A DNA stretch of 64,000 nt from Nonomuraea dietziae. GTDB lineage: Bacteria > Actinomycetota > Actinomycetes > Streptosporangiales > Streptosporangiaceae. A program made the translations under genes and the position numbers. Positions 49,005 through 59,700 of this stretch are shown here, piece after piece (position 1 is the stretch's first letter; every line of letters starts with the position of its first letter). Below the pieces are notes generated by a model. That model was not told the origin of the DNA. It saw only the letters and a list, made by a program, of their open reading frames with translations, and did not search any database. The DNA is taken from assembly GCF_014195505.1 (NCBI RefSeq), contig NZ_JACIBV010000001.1, forward strand, positions 7,192,001 through 7,256,000. The letters run 5' to 3'.

Positions 49005-50380
49005 GCGGGGCCCCGCTGGCTCCACTTGATCTCGTACGCCTTGAACGTGAAGGGCTTGCCGTCGACCGTCGCCGTCAGCTCGGCGTCGGTGGTGTTGACC
49101 ATCACCATCTGGTTCGGCTGGGCCAGCACCCGCACCTTCGGGTCGCTGGTGGTCACCTGCTCCAGCTTCGCGTTGGTGGGGAACCACTTGACGAACCCGC
49201 TGAGCAGCCCCGCCATCGGCATCTCGTCGCCGCGCCCCGGCACCCACACGCAGCCGTGGCACTCGCCGGCGGGCTTCTTCTGGGGGTTCCAGTACAGGGC
49301 GGTGGTGACGCCGCTCCTGGCGAACTCCATCATCGCAGTGGCCTGCACCGCGGCGACCTTCTCCTCGCTCCACCCGGTGTTCTCGGGCTCGACGTAGTAC
49401 TCGGCCCACCACACGGGCAGGTCGCCGCTCTTCTGGCGCAGCCACGTCGTGATCGCGGAGAACTTCGCCGTCGCGCCGAACTCGTCGGGCAGCGGCTGCT
49501 CCTGCTCCTTGGTCATCGTGGCGCCGTCGACGACGACGAACTCGGCGCCCTTCTTGTGCTTGATCCAGTACTCGATCGCGTCGAGCACCCGCTGGTCGAC
49601 CACGCCCCACGGCCCGCTGACCTCCGAGGTGCCGATCCTGGGATCGTGGTGGTCGATCGGCACGTAGGGGCCGCCCACCTTGATCTCGGGGTTCACCTTC
49701 TTGAGCGCGTCGTAGACCTTGTTGTAGAGCTCGGTGTAGGCCTCGGCGTCCCACCTGTTGGCGGCCTGGTTCCAGAAGCCCTTGAACTCGTTCCACACCA
49801 TGAAGTGCTTCACGGTCGGATAGCGCTTGGCGACGGTCGCGGCCAGCTTGGCGTAGTCGTCGAAGTGCTCGCGCCTGGGCGCGGTGGTGTGGTTCTTGGA
49901 CCAGTCGGTACGGCCCGCGGTGCCGCCCTTCATCCAGTCGGGCGCGCAGCACAGTGTGATGACGGGGATCGAGCGCGAGTCCGACATCATCTTCATGCGG
50001 CGGTCGAGATCGCGGAAGTCGTACCTGCCGGGGCTCGGCTCGGGGTTGCCCGCGCCCCAGCCCATGATGTGCTGGTTCTGCAGCATCGGCTCACGGGCCA
50101 GGATGCCGACGGCGGCCTCCCTGACCTCCGGGGTGTCCTGGTCGGCGCTGTACTGCGTGTGGGTGACCCCCCAGCGCGGCCAGTCCTCGGTCGCGGGCGG
50201 GGCGCTCAGGCTGGGCGCGGCCTGCGTGGGCGGGATCGTGGCCTGCTCGCCCGCGGAGCTGTTCCTGGTGCCCGCGTAGATCATGATGCCGGCGACGAGA
50301 GCCACCGCGACGATCCCGGCTGCCAGAGCGATCGGCCAGGGGGAACGCCTGTGCGCGTGTCGGCCGTTCGTCGGTATCAC
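49001..50380 (-). CDS. Membrane-anchored GH39-like glycoside hydrolase
   Basis: A 459-residue protein. GTG 50380 follows AGGAGG by 6 nt and is preferred over upstream ATGs. A membrane helix (PWPIALAAGIVAVALVAGIMIY) is followed by a catalytic TIM-barrel-like domain: acid/base Glu in FMVWNEFKGFW and nucleophile Glu in WWAEYYVEPEN, with a final beta domain (VNTTDAELTATVDGKPFTF). The pattern fits GH39/GH-A xylosidase-like enzymes on the cell surface. It overlaps the convergent MocR gene by 4 bp. Probably trims an envelope polysaccharide. Confidence 0.8.
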   Translation of the reverse strand: MIPTNGRHAHRRSPWPIALAAGIVAVALVAGIMIYAGTRNSSAGEQATIPPTQAAPSLSAPPATEDWPRWGVTHTQYSADQDTPEVREAAVGILAREPMLQNQHIMGWGAGNPEPSPGRYDFRDLDRRMKMMSDSRSIPVITLCCAPDWMKGGTAGRTDWSKNHTTAPRREHFDDYAKLAATVAKRYPTVKHFMVWNEFKGFWNQAANRWDAEAYTELYNKVYDALKKVNPEIKVGGPYVPIDHHDPRIGTSEVSGPWGVVDQRVLDAIEYWIKHKKGAEFVVVDGATMTKEQEQPLPDEFGATAKFSAITTWLRQKSGDLPVWWAEYYVEPENTGWSEEKVAAVQATAMMEFARSGVTTALYWNPQKKPAGECHGCVWVPGRGDEMPMAGLLSGFVKWFPTNAKLEQVTTSDPKVRVLAQPNQMVMVNTTDAELTATVDGKPFTFKAYEIKWSQRGPA

Positions 50381-50486
50381 CGGGATCCTCCTGCACCGTT
50401 CCACATGACGAAGCCGGGTCATAGAGCCCGGCGTCACTCCAAGGTAACCGCCGGGGTTGCAGGACGCTTGAATCTTCCACTAAGGA

Positions 50487-51239
50487 TTAGCTGGGATTCG
50501 GCGGCCGCTGTCCTCCTGCCGGCCCGGGCACGCCAGCATAACGGTAGGGGACAGGTGCCCGACCAGGCTGAACGACCAGCAGCGTGCCCGGCTCCTCGGT
50601 GTAGAAGGCGGACTCCACGGCGCCCGCGACGTCCTCGGCGGTCAGCAGAGGGAAGCCCGCGCCGACGAACATCTCGCGCTGCGAGGCGACCAGAGGGGTG
50701 TCGGTGAAACCGGGGCAGACGGCGCCGATCCTGATGCCGTCGCGGGCCAGCGGAGCCGCCAGCGCCCTGACCAGACCGACGACGGCGTGCTTGCTCATCG
50801 TGTAGATCGGATCGCCGTCGAAGCCGACCAGGCCCGCGAGGGAGGCCGTGACGACGATCGCGCCACCGCCCGCCCTCCTGAGCAGCGGCAAGGTGGCGGC
50901 GACGCCGAAGACGACGCCGTCGACGTTGACGCCCATGGCGATGCGGTACTGCTCGAGGTCGAAGTCGGCCAGGTCCACGCCGCTGGAGATGCCCGCGTTG
51001 AGGTGGACCAGGTCGAGCCTGCCGTACCTCTCCTCGGCCAGCTCGGCCGCGCGCAGCGAGGTGTCGCGCTCGGTGACGTCACCGGCCAGCCAGACGCCGC
51101 CGACCTCCTTGGCCATGCGCTCGACGCCCGCTTCGTCGCGGTCGAGGAGCACGCAGCGCGCCCCGCCCGCCGCCATCCTGCGAGCGACGGCGGCGCCGAT
51201 GCCGCTGGCCGCTCCGGTGATGAGAACCACACTGCTCAT
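50487..51239 (-). CDS. Short-chain dehydrogenase/reductase
   Basis: A 250-residue classical SDR: TGAASGIGAAVARRMA at the N-terminus, LNAGISSG, and the catalytic Tyr-Lys in YTMSKHAVVG with Ser in VTASLAG. C-terminal region follows VCPGFTDTPL. It is 41 bp from the phosphotransferase-like gene and probably co-transcribed. Substrate unknown. Confidence 0.92.
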   Translation of the reverse strand: MSSVVLITGAASGIGAAVARRMAAGGARCVLLDRDEAGVERMAKEVGGVWLAGDVTERDTSLRAAELAEERYGRLDLVHLNAGISSGVDLADFDLEQYRIAMGVNVDGVVFGVAATLPLLRRAGGGAIVVTASLAGLVGFDGDPIYTMSKHAVVGLVRALAAPLARDGIRIGAVCPGFTDTPLVASQREMFVGAGFPLLTAEDVAGAVESAFYTEEPGTLLVVQPGRAPVPYRYAGVPGPAGGQRPPNPS

Positions 51240-51280
51240 CGGGTCACTCCTTGTGGGTCGTCCGCTGCCGCGGAGGAGGG

Positions 51281-52312
51281 TCAGGCGGGGCCGTCGTCGA
51301 GCGTGCGGTGCGCGCGGGCGAGCAGGGTGGGCACGGCGGCTCCGATGCGCTCGAACCCGTCACCCACGGTCTTACCCTGCCTGAACCTGGCGTGGATGCC
51401 CTCCACGATGACGGCGAGCTTGAAGTTGCCGAAGGCCACGTAGAAGTCGAGGTCGCCGAGGTCCCTGCCGGAGACCTTGGCGTAGTGGGCGGCGAACTCG
51501 GCGGCGTTCAGGAAACCGGGGGCGAGCGTGACGTCGCCTGCCACGGGGATCGACGCGCGCTCCTCGTCTCCTGGGTCGTGCCAGTAGGTCAGCGTGAGGC
51601 CGAGATCGGCCAGGGGGTCGCCCAGCGTGGACATCTCCCAGTCGACGACCGCGAGGATCTCGGGAGGATCGGGCCTGACGAGCGTGTTGTCGAGCCGGTA
51701 GTCACCGTGCACCAGCGCGGCGGCGGAGGCGGAGGGCAGGCGGGCGCGCAACCTGGCGACCAGCGCGTCGTAGGCGGGCTCATGACGGTCGGCCGACCGT
51801 TCCCACTGCTGGCACCAGCGCTCCAGCTGGCGCGTCATGTACCCGTCCGGGCGGCCGAAGTCGCCCAGCCCGGCCGCGCGGTAGTCCACGGCGTGGATCT
51901 CGGCCAGCACCTCGGCCAGGCGCTGCGACAGCCGCCGCGTCTCCTCGGGCCCCGGGGTGGACAGTTCCTGCCTGTTGCGGACGGCGGCGCCCTCGACGTA
52001 CCCCATGAGGTAGAACGGGGCGCCGATCACCTCCTCCTCGGCACAGAAGGCCACCGGCTCGGGGACCGGCACGGGGGTGCCGTGCAGGGCGGAGATCACG
52101 CGCCACTCGCGGCGCATGTCGTGCGCGGTGGGCAGCACGTGGCCGAGCGGAGGGCGGCGAAGGACCACGCTCCGCCGCGCCGTCTCCACCAGATACGTGA
52201 GGTTCGATCTGCCACCGGAGATCAGCGACACCGAGACCGGCTCGCCCGCCGAGGGGACATGCTCGCCCATCCACGCGACCAGCCGCGGCCAGTCAATGCC
52301 AGGTACCGTCAT
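51281..52312 (-). CDS. Aminoglycoside phosphotransferase (APH)-family protein, ACAD-associated type
   Basis: A 343-residue kinase-fold protein. GGRSNLTYLVETARRSVVLRRPPLG, FYLMGYVEGAAVRNRQEL, Brenner-like LVHGDYRLDNTLV and VVDWEMSTLGDPLADLGLTLTYW match the APH subfamily commonly encoded beside acyl-CoA dehydrogenases and SDRs, probably not an antibiotic-resistance enzyme. ATG 52312. The upstream region carries a possible operator. Confidence 0.9.
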   Translation of the reverse strand: MTVPGIDWPRLVAWMGEHVPSAGEPVSVSLISGGRSNLTYLVETARRSVVLRRPPLGHVLPTAHDMRREWRVISALHGTPVPVPEPVAFCAEEEVIGAPFYLMGYVEGAAVRNRQELSTPGPEETRRLSQRLAEVLAEIHAVDYRAAGLGDFGRPDGYMTRQLERWCQQWERSADRHEPAYDALVARLRARLPSASAAALVHGDYRLDNTLVRPDPPEILAVVDWEMSTLGDPLADLGLTLTYWHDPGDEERASIPVAGDVTLAPGFLNAAEFAAHYAKVSGRDLGDLDFYVAFGNFKLAVIVEGIHARFRQGKTVGDGFERIGAAVPTLLARAHRTLDDGPA

Positions 52313-52323
52313 GGGACCCCATT

Positions 52324-52341
52324 AGAACTCGATTCGGTTCT
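52324..52341. promoter_or_regulatory. Inverted repeat upstream of the APH-family gene
   Basis: AGAAC-TCGATTCG-GTTCT: 5-bp arms, with a further near-symmetric CGA/TCG in the centre. It lies 11 bp upstream of the ATG at 52312 and may be a TetR-type operator. Confidence 0.45.
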
Positions 52342-52477
52342 CGCTGCCAAAAATTAGAGTTCCCTAAATTTGCACCGCATCGTGATCCCCCACCTCCATC
52401 CATCCTTTAACGTTGCTGTACATCGCCGTTTCCATGCTGACCGGCGATCGGGGAACCGCACACCCCAGTAGGAGCTC

Positions 52478-53560
52478 ATGCGCATCACACTTGTACAACC
52501 CCGTGACCTGGGGCAGCCGGAAGTGACCCGGTGGCGGGCGTTGCAGGAGGCGGACGCCGCGTTCGACAATCCCTTCCTCTCGCCCGAGTTCACGATCACG
52601 GTAGGCGAGTTGCGCGAGCAGACCCGCGTGGCCGTCGTCGAGGACGGCGGCGAGCTGGTGGGCTTCTTCCCCTTCGAGCGCCATCCCCTCGGCATCGGCA
52701 AGCCGGTGGCCGCGGGGCTGACCGACGCCCAGGGTCTGGTCCACGCCAAGGACGCGGAGATCGACCCGCAGGCCCTGATCAGGGCCTGCGGCCTCAGCGT
52801 CTTCGAGTTCGACCACCTGGTGGCGGGGCAGCCCCTGCTGGCCGAGCGGCACACCCTCTACCCCTCGCCGATCATCGACCTGAGCGACGGCTGGGCCGCC
52901 TACACCGAGTTCCTCAAGGCCAACTCCGGCAAGACGTACAAGAGCACGCTGGCCAAGTCGCGCAAGCTGCAGCGCGACGTGGGCCCGCTGCGCCACGACT
53001 ACGCCACCACCGACCCCGAGCCGCTGCGCGCGCTGCTGGGGTGGAAGACCGACCAGTACCGCCGCACCGGCCGCACCGACAGGTTCGCCATCAGGTGGAT
53101 CGTCGAGCTGGTCGAGCGCCTGCTGGCCACCCAGACCGAAAGCTTCGCCGGCGTGCTCGACATGGTCCACGTCGACGGCGCCCCGGTGGCGGGCCACTTC
53201 GGCCTGCGCACCCGCACCACGCTGGTCGGCTGGTTCCCCGCCTACGACACCGCCTACGCGAAGTTCTCCCCAGGGCTGATCCACCACCTAGCGATGGCCG
53301 AGGCCGCCTCGGCCGCCGGCATCCAGATGATCGACATGGGCAGGGGAGACAAGGAGTACAAGGAGAAGCTCAAGACGGGCGAGCTCCAGGTCGCCGAGGG
53401 ACGGGTGGCCAGGGCCAGCGCGGGCGCGGGCGTCCACTGGATGCTCAGGGTCCCCGTGCGCAAGGCGCGTGGCGCGGTCATGGCCAACCCGTTGCTGCTC
53501 AAGACGGCCGACAGGGCGCTGAAGACCTACGGCCGGCTCCGCACGGCGTTGTCGGCGTGA
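52478..53560 (+). CDS. CelD/FemAB-like GNAT acyltransferase
   Basis: A 360-residue protein with RBS TAGGAG. NPFLSPEFTITVGELREQTRVAVVEDGGELVGFFPFERH, KTYKSTLAKSRKLQRDVGPL and AGIQMIDMGRGDKEYKEKLKTG match the BioF2/CelD (GNAT) family found in exopolysaccharide clusters. Such proteins may transfer acyl or aminoacyl groups to glycans. It overlaps the DegT-like gene by 4 bp (GTGA). Confidence 0.85.
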   Translation: MRITLVQPRDLGQPEVTRWRALQEADAAFDNPFLSPEFTITVGELREQTRVAVVEDGGELVGFFPFERHPLGIGKPVAAGLTDAQGLVHAKDAEIDPQALIRACGLSVFEFDHLVAGQPLLAERHTLYPSPIIDLSDGWAAYTEFLKANSGKTYKSTLAKSRKLQRDVGPLRHDYATTDPEPLRALLGWKTDQYRRTGRTDRFAIRWIVELVERLLATQTESFAGVLDMVHVDGAPVAGHFGLRTRTTLVGWFPAYDTAYAKFSPGLIHHLAMAEAASAAGIQMIDMGRGDKEYKEKLKTGELQVAEGRVARASAGAGVHWMLRVPVRKARGAVMANPLLLKTADRALKTYGRLRTALSA

Positions 53561-54672
53561 GCCCAGAACGGGCGTTCGCGGCACGCACCGGCTGTCACTG
53601 CCTGCTGCTTCCCTCCAACAGGCTCGGGCTCTACCTCGCGCTACGCCATTTCTGTTCGCCTGGGCAGCGGCTGCTCATGTCGCCGATCTCGGCAGACGAG
53701 ATCCTCTTCCTGGTGCTCGCGGCGGGCCTGCGCCCGGTCATCGCGCCGGTGTCGCGCCGTACCGGCAACATCGACCCCTCACTGGTCGATCTCTCCACCG
53801 TCGACGCCGTCCTGACCACCAACCTGTACGGCCTGCCCGACGACGTCGAGGCGTTCGCCGGCAAGGTCCTCATCGAGGACGTCGCCCACGCGATGGAGAC
53901 CACGGTGGCGGGCCGCCCGCTCGGCACGTTCGGCCAGGCGGCGGTCTTCAGCCTGTCCAAGCACCCAGGCGCGGGCTCGGGCGGCGTGCTCGCCCTCCAG
54001 GACGCCGCCGCCGCCAAGGCGGTGAAGCAGGACCTCGAGCGGCTGCTGCGGCCCGGCGCGCTGCGCGCCGAGCTGCTGAGCGTGGCCACCTCGATGGCGC
54101 GTCAGGTGGCGCTGCGCCTCGACCTGGTCCGTCCCGCGCTCGCGCTCGCGCGCCTGCTCGGCATGGAGGAGGAACGCGAGGGCTACCGCATCAAGCTCCG
54201 CGCCGCCGAGCTGGCCGCCGCCACGGCCCAGGCGCCCTCGCTGCCGCCCTTCGACCCATGGGTCCGCGCCGACCTGCACTCCTACAGGACCGCCAAGGGC
54301 CCCCTCGCCCGCTGGTACCAGTCACGCAGGGTGGCCAAGGTCGAGGGCGAGAGGCCCAGGCGGCTGCAGGGCGTGCGAAGCCTCGCCGCGCTGCCCAGCG
54401 TGGCGGAGGGCGTGCTCGACCAGCTGGACCAGCCGCTGTTCAGGGTGCCGCTGCTGGTGAAGGAGCGCGACCGGGCCATCGCCGCCCTCGAAAGGCGTGG
54501 CGTGGCCACCGGCTATCTGTACGACCCGCCCTACGACGACTACGCGCCCTCCTTCACCCAGCCCTCACCCTCGCCCTCCGCGGCCAGGTGGTGGGCGGGG
54601 CACGTGCTGCCCGTCGATCCGGTCTACGCCCACAGGGCGCTGCCGGTCCTGAAGGAGCTCACCCCCGCCTGA
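53557..54672 (+). CDS. DegT/DnrJ-like aminotransferase-fold protein
   Basis: A 371-residue protein starting at GTG 53557 inside the previous stop. LIEDVAHAMETTVAGRPLGTFGQAAVFSLSKHPGAGSGGVLAL corresponds to the DegT PLP-binding region with the Lys in SLSKH. C-terminal RRGVATGYLYDPPYDDYAPSF and HVLPVDPVYAH resemble the family. Translational coupling with the CelD-like gene suggests a two-protein step in making or modifying a sugar. PLP chemistry is not certain. Confidence 0.8.
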   Translation: MSPERAFAARTGCHCLLLPSNRLGLYLALRHFCSPGQRLLMSPISADEILFLVLAAGLRPVIAPVSRRTGNIDPSLVDLSTVDAVLTTNLYGLPDDVEAFAGKVLIEDVAHAMETTVAGRPLGTFGQAAVFSLSKHPGAGSGGVLALQDAAAAKAVKQDLERLLRPGALRAELLSVATSMARQVALRLDLVRPALALARLLGMEEEREGYRIKLRAAELAAATAQAPSLPPFDPWVRADLHSYRTAKGPLARWYQSRRVAKVEGERPRRLQGVRSLAALPSVAEGVLDQLDQPLFRVPLLVKERDRAIAALERRGVATGYLYDPPYDDYAPSFTQPSPSPSAARWWAGHVLPVDPVYAHRALPVLKELTPA

Positions 54673-54685
54673 CGGCCTCCGACGC

Positions 54686-55492
54686 TCAGATGCCCTTGAG
54701 GAACCCGCCGTCGACCGCGAACTCCGAGCCCGTCGTGCTCGCCGAGCGCGGCGAGGCCAGCAGGGCGATCACGTCGGCGACCTCCTGCGGCTCGACCAGC
54801 CGTCCGGTGGACAGGTTCATCATCTGCGGTGCCACCGTGTCCATCACGCTGTCCCTGTCGGAGCCCGTGGCCCCCGCGAGGATGTCGGCCGCGCCGCCCT
54901 CCTCGGTCCACCAGGCCGTCCTGACGGGGCCGGGGCTGACGGTGTTGACCCTGATGCCCTGCGGCGCGTACTCCTCCGACAGCGCCTTGGAGACGTTCAG
55001 CAGGGCCGCCTTCGCCGCCTGGTAGTCCACGTTCATCGGGCCGGGCTGGCGGACCATGCCGGTGGTGACGTTGACGATCGACCCGCCGCCGCGCGCCAGC
55101 AGGTGCGGGATGGCCGCCCGTACGGCCCGCACGACCGCGAACAGGTTGAACTCGAACATCGTCAGCCAGTCGGCGTCCGTCGGGGTGAGGAAGGCGAAGC
55201 GGGGCAGCTTCACGCCGGGCGGAGGGCCACCGGCGTTGTTCACGAGGATGTCGAGCCCGCCGTAGACCTCCACGGCGCGCTCCACCGCCGCCGCCGGGCC
55301 CTCGGGGTCCATCAGGTCCACGGCGGCGTGCGTGAGCCTCGGCCCCGCCAGCGCGTCGAGCTCAGGGCTGCTCTTGCGCGAGACGGCCACGACGGCGGCG
55401 CCCTCCTCCAGCAGGGTGGCGACGGTGGCGAGACCGATCCCCTTCGAGGCGCCGGTGACGACCGCGACGCGGCCGGAAAGCTGCAGGTCCAT
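54686..55492 (-). CDS. Short-chain dehydrogenase/reductase
   Basis: A 268-residue SDR: VTGASKGIGLATVATLL, LVNNAGGPPPGVKLPRF, catalytic Tyr/Lys in DYQAAKAALLNVSK and VSPGPVRTAWW. ATG 55492. A longer upstream frame is not supported. Function unassigned; convergent with the DegT-like gene. Confidence 0.92.
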   Translation of the reverse strand: MDLQLSGRVAVVTGASKGIGLATVATLLEEGAAVVAVSRKSSPELDALAGPRLTHAAVDLMDPEGPAAAVERAVEVYGGLDILVNNAGGPPPGVKLPRFAFLTPTDADWLTMFEFNLFAVVRAVRAAIPHLLARGGGSIVNVTTGMVRQPGPMNVDYQAAKAALLNVSKALSEEYAPQGIRVNTVSPGPVRTAWWTEEGGAADILAGATGSDRDSVMDTVAPQMMNLSTGRLVEPQEVADVIALLASPRSASTTGSEFAVDGGFLKGI

Positions 55493-55542
55493 GGGAGAGC
55501 CTTTCAGTGTGTGCTGTGTGCACCTCTGAAACACCGCTCGCC

Positions 55543-56751
55543 TCAGGTCGGTTGCACCTGTTTCGCCGGAAGCCGCCCATGGGTGAGCGCCCTGAGGAAC
55601 CACTCGACGGGGCCGTAGCGATGGCGGCGCAGCCACCAGTGGCTGAAGGCGGCCTGCGCGGCGAAGACGGCGAGCGCGACGAGCAGCTCGAGCGGCGGGC
55701 TCACCTTGTCCACGAGCGCCAGGCCGTACCCCGTGAAGATCAGCGAGCAGATCAGCGACTGGCCGAGGTAGTTGGTCAGCGCCATGCGCCCAGGGGGCGC
55801 GAGCATCCGGCCGAGCGGCGTGATCCTGGGCAGCAGGCGCAGGAGGGTGGCGGCGTAGGCGGCGGCCAGCAGCGGCGCCGTGACCAGGTCGACCGCCTGG
55901 CCCAGCAGGCGCAGCACGACGCCCGAGCCGCTCCACGCCGAGTAGGAGTGGAGCGCCTGTCCCGCGATGCCCACCGTGAAGCCCGCCCACTGCAGCGTGC
56001 GCAGCATCCGCGGGTCGGGTCGCTTCAGCGTCGCCCGCTTGCCGAGGGCCAGCCCCACCAGACACGCCGCCAGGACGGCGGGCACCTGGAACAGCACCCG
56101 CAGCACGACGATGACCGACAGCTCGTGCAGGTGCTCACTGACGATCGTGGCGGGCCCGCCGCGCAGCAGGATGTCCGCGCCGAGAGCCTGTGCCAGGCCG
56201 CCCGACGTGGCGCCGGGCACCCGCAGACCCAGCACGGCGGCCCCCGCGGCGGCGACGAAGGCCAGAGCGAGCACCGCGGTCAGCGCGACGGCCAGCATCA
56301 GGGCCGCCTTCGGGGTGATTCCGCGCAGCACCAGCAGCGCGAGCCCGACCACCGCGTAGGTGGTGAGGATGTCGCCGGGGAAGAGGAACACCGCGTGCGC
56401 GAGCCCGAGCAGGAACAGCCCCGCCAGCCGCCGCAGGAACATCGGCACGAACGCCGCGCCGCGTCTGGCGGCCGAGTCGAGCTGGAGGGTGAAGCTGTAG
56501 CCGAACAGGAAGGAGAACAGCAGGTAGAACTTGTTCTCCATGAACATGGTCACGAACCAGCGCACGCCCCAGTCGAGCCCGCTGTCGAACCCGGGCTCGG
56601 GCAGCCCGCTCATGCGGTAGCCCGAGGCGAGGAAGGCGATGTTGACCATCAGGATGCCGAGGAGGGCGAAGCCCCGCAGCGCGTCCACTGCGGCGATCCT
56701 GTCCTCGGGGGCGCGGGATGGTGACCACATCAAGAGGACATCATCCCGCAC
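55543..56751 (-). CDS. DUF418 membrane protein
   Basis: A 402-residue polytopic protein with about ten helices. RIAAVDALRGFALLGILMVNIAF and MENKFYLLFSFLFGYSFTLQL at the N-terminus, and ALTNYLGQSLICSLIFTGYGLALVDKVSP with AFSHWWLRRHRYGPVEWFLRALTHGRLP at the C-terminus, are DUF418 (YeiB-like) signatures. Function is unknown; it may be an acyltransferase-like membrane protein. An ATG at 56730 is an alternative start. Confidence 0.88.
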   Translation of the reverse strand: MRDDVLLMWSPSRAPEDRIAAVDALRGFALLGILMVNIAFLASGYRMSGLPEPGFDSGLDWGVRWFVTMFMENKFYLLFSFLFGYSFTLQLDSAARRGAAFVPMFLRRLAGLFLLGLAHAVFLFPGDILTTYAVVGLALLVLRGITPKAALMLAVALTAVLALAFVAAAGAAVLGLRVPGATSGGLAQALGADILLRGGPATIVSEHLHELSVIVVLRVLFQVPAVLAACLVGLALGKRATLKRPDPRMLRTLQWAGFTVGIAGQALHSYSAWSGSGVVLRLLGQAVDLVTAPLLAAAYAATLLRLLPRITPLGRMLAPPGRMALTNYLGQSLICSLIFTGYGLALVDKVSPPLELLVALAVFAAQAAFSHWWLRRHRYGPVEWFLRALTHGRLPAKQVQPT

Positions 56752-56779
56752 CCTGAGTGTTTCCTGTGACTTTCGCGAC

Positions 56780-59700
56780 CTACTGGAACATGTTCAGACC
56801 GATGTAGAGGAAGCGCTCCACGATCACACCGACCGCGAGCAGGAAGGCGGGCACCGCCACCATCAGCAAGCGCCTGCGGGCCCTCGGCGCCTTGTTCCTG
56901 CCGTGCAGGCGGATCACCTCGTAGGCGAAGAGCGTCAGCCAGGTGACGCCGAGCGCGAGGACGCCGACCAGGTCCCACGGTGAGCCAGGATCACCCGGAC
57001 CGCCGCTGACGTAGCGAGGGTCGGGGATCTCGGAGCCCTTGACGAACTTCTTCCACGTGTAGAGCGCCGCGTCGTCGTTGGAGTAAACCTTCTTGATCTC
57101 CTTGGACCTGTCGAGGGCGGCGACGAACCTGTCGTACCAGTCGGCGGGGAAGCCCTCGTTCAGCTGGAGATAGGCGGCCTGACCCCGCGTGACGGCGAGG
57201 AAGGTGTTGCGCTCGCCGGCCTTGAGCGTCGCGACCGCGTGGGTGATGTTGGCGGGGTCCTTGTGGACCAGCGCCTGCTGCGTGAAGTCGACCTTCTCGA
57301 AGTCCTTCTCGCCCCACGGCAGGATCGGCGTCGTTTCCGGGCCCACCTTGGGCACCAGGTAGAGCACTCTCGCGCTCGGCTTGTCGTGCGCGTAGACGTA
57401 GCGCATCGCGGCGACCTCGCCCGTGGTCACCCGCTCGAACTTCTCGTTGCCGTAGCGGGCGACGAGGAAGGCCATCGACAGCGCGAGCGCGACACACGCG
57501 GCCAGGACGATCGAGACGATCTTGGTGACCCGCGGGTTGAACCTGACGTTGCGCTGGCGGAAGGGGACCGTCTCCTCGCTGGCGTCCTCGCTGTCGGCCG
57601 GCAGGTTGGGGAAGAAGGCGTAGGCGGCCAGCAGGCAGGCGCCGGGCAGCATGAACATGTAGACCCGCAGGCCCATCTCGCCGCCGTAGCTCTGCAGGCC
57701 CATGGCCAGCACGGGGACGCACAGCAGCACCAGCGCGGCCCTGTCGAAGACGCCGCGCCGCAGCCGCCTGAGCAGTCCCACGGCGGCCAGCAGCAGGACC
57801 GTGGCGCAGATGCCGAGACGCGTCTGCAGCACCAGGGCGTGGATCGGGTCGCTGCCCTGGATACGGTCGCCGGTGCCGCGCTGGAGGTTCTCCAGCAGCC
57901 TGCCGATGCCGCCGAAGATGGACTCCATGTTGCCCTGCCAGAACCCCACGGTCTGGTAGCTGATCCACGCCAGCACCACCAGCCCGAAGAAGAACGGCAG
58001 CGCCCACGTCAGGGAGGTCCGCTTGACCAGCAGGAAGGCGGTCAGGACGCCCAGCATCATGAAGGGCGTGATCTGGTGCGAGGCCGTCGCGGCGAACAGC
58101 AGCGCGATCAGCATCAGCAGCATCAGCAGCTTGTCGGCCCTGAAGGTGCCGGTGATGGCCAGCTCGCCCGGCAGCATCGAGTCGAGCCTGGCCAGCAGTT
58201 TGCGGACGCGGCCCTTGTCGGGCATCGGCTTCGTGCGCGGATCGACCTTGCCGAACCAGCGCAGCAGGATCGCCACGAACGCCAGGTAGAGGGCGAAGGT
58301 GAAGCCCTGAGGGGAGAAGTAGTCCTGGCCGATCCACTGCACGAGGATGAACAGCAGCGCGGCGAACCACCTGGCCCGCGTGGTCGCCACCACCTGGCGC
58401 AGGATGAGCACGAACGGCAGCAGGTAGAGCAGGTTCGACAGCAGCGGCGTCCAGTTGAGGATCGTCGTGAAGTCGGTGATGCCCGCGGCCTTGCCCACGA
58501 AGGCGAACAGCGCGAAGAAGCCGGGCCACGCCATGCGGGCGTCGAGCATCGGCGCGGTCTCGCCGGTTCTCGAGATGAAGTCGACGAAGCCCGCGTGCAC
58601 GTAGGCGGTGGGGAAGCGCGGCACGTCGGCCACGATCGCCCCCGCTCCATGAAGGGCGAAGGTGATCGCGGCGATCTGGAACAGCAGCAGGAACTTGCGG
58701 TCGGTGCTCTGGGTGACCGTGACGAAGAACGAGACGATCATGATGACGATCGCGAAGAACGCGCTCAGCGGCATCGCGGAGATCAGCCCGAGGCCGCCGA
58801 TGTCGGCGGGGTCCACCCCGCGCAGCGGGCCGGGGGAGACTCGCAGCGCCAGGACGTACATGAGCAGGCCCTCGAGGACCAGCACGACAGGTAGCCAGCG
58901 CGGCGCCCCTCGCACCAGCGACGCCAGGCGCGTCTGCTTCCCCTGGGGCGCGGCCTGCTGCGGCCCCCTGGCGGGTACGGCGGGCGCCTCGGGGGCGTGA
59001 CCGACCTTCACGGAGGCGGAGGGCAGCCGGAGCGCGACAGTGGTGTCAGCGACTCCCGGCGCCTCCTCGGCCTTGTCCTCGTCGCCTGTGGTGCTGCCGG
59101 CCTTCGGCGGCGTGGGAAGGCGTACGGCCGTGGTGATCTCCGTGACGTCCTCACCCGCGGCCGAGAAGTCGGGCAGACGCAGCGCGGGGTTGGTGTCCTC
59201 GTCGTCCACCTCGTACGACGCGCCGACTGCGGGCTTCTCCCCGCTCTCGGACGCTTCCTCGGCGGGCTCGGCGGGCTCGGCGGGCTCGGCGGGCTCGGCG
59301 GGCTCGGACTCTTTCTCGGCGGGCTCGGTGTGCTCCCGTGCGGCCGAGTCGGAGGCCGGCTCAGCGGTCAGGGGCCGGCTCGGAGGGAAGGCCAGCTCGG
59401 TCGTCTCGGCCTCGGCATAGGTCGTCCCGGCAGCCTGCGGCTCATCCGTCGTGGAGTCCGCCTCGGGGTGGTCCGGTGAGGAGTCAGCCTCGGGCTCCTC
59501 CAGTGAGAAGGCTGCCTCCTCCGAGGTGGAAGCCGCCTCTGGCTCACGTGTGGAGGAGGTCGCTTCGGGCTCATCCGGTGAGGAGGACGCTTCGGCCGGG
59601 TCGGGGGCCGCTTCGGCGGCCGTCTCGGGCTCGTTCGCAGCTGAGGTCTCCGCCGTCGCCTCGGACCCGGCCGGACTCTCGGCCAGACCCTCGTCCGAGC

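Noticed and set aside
47583..49952. 789-residue open frame opposite the MocR gene
   Set aside because: Produced by third-position GC bias; the MocR frame has complete domains.
51281..52312. Aminoglycoside resistance
   Set aside because: The APH-like sequence has the motifs of the acyl-CoA-dehydrogenase-associated subfamily rather than of known resistance enzymes, and it adjoins an SDR gene.
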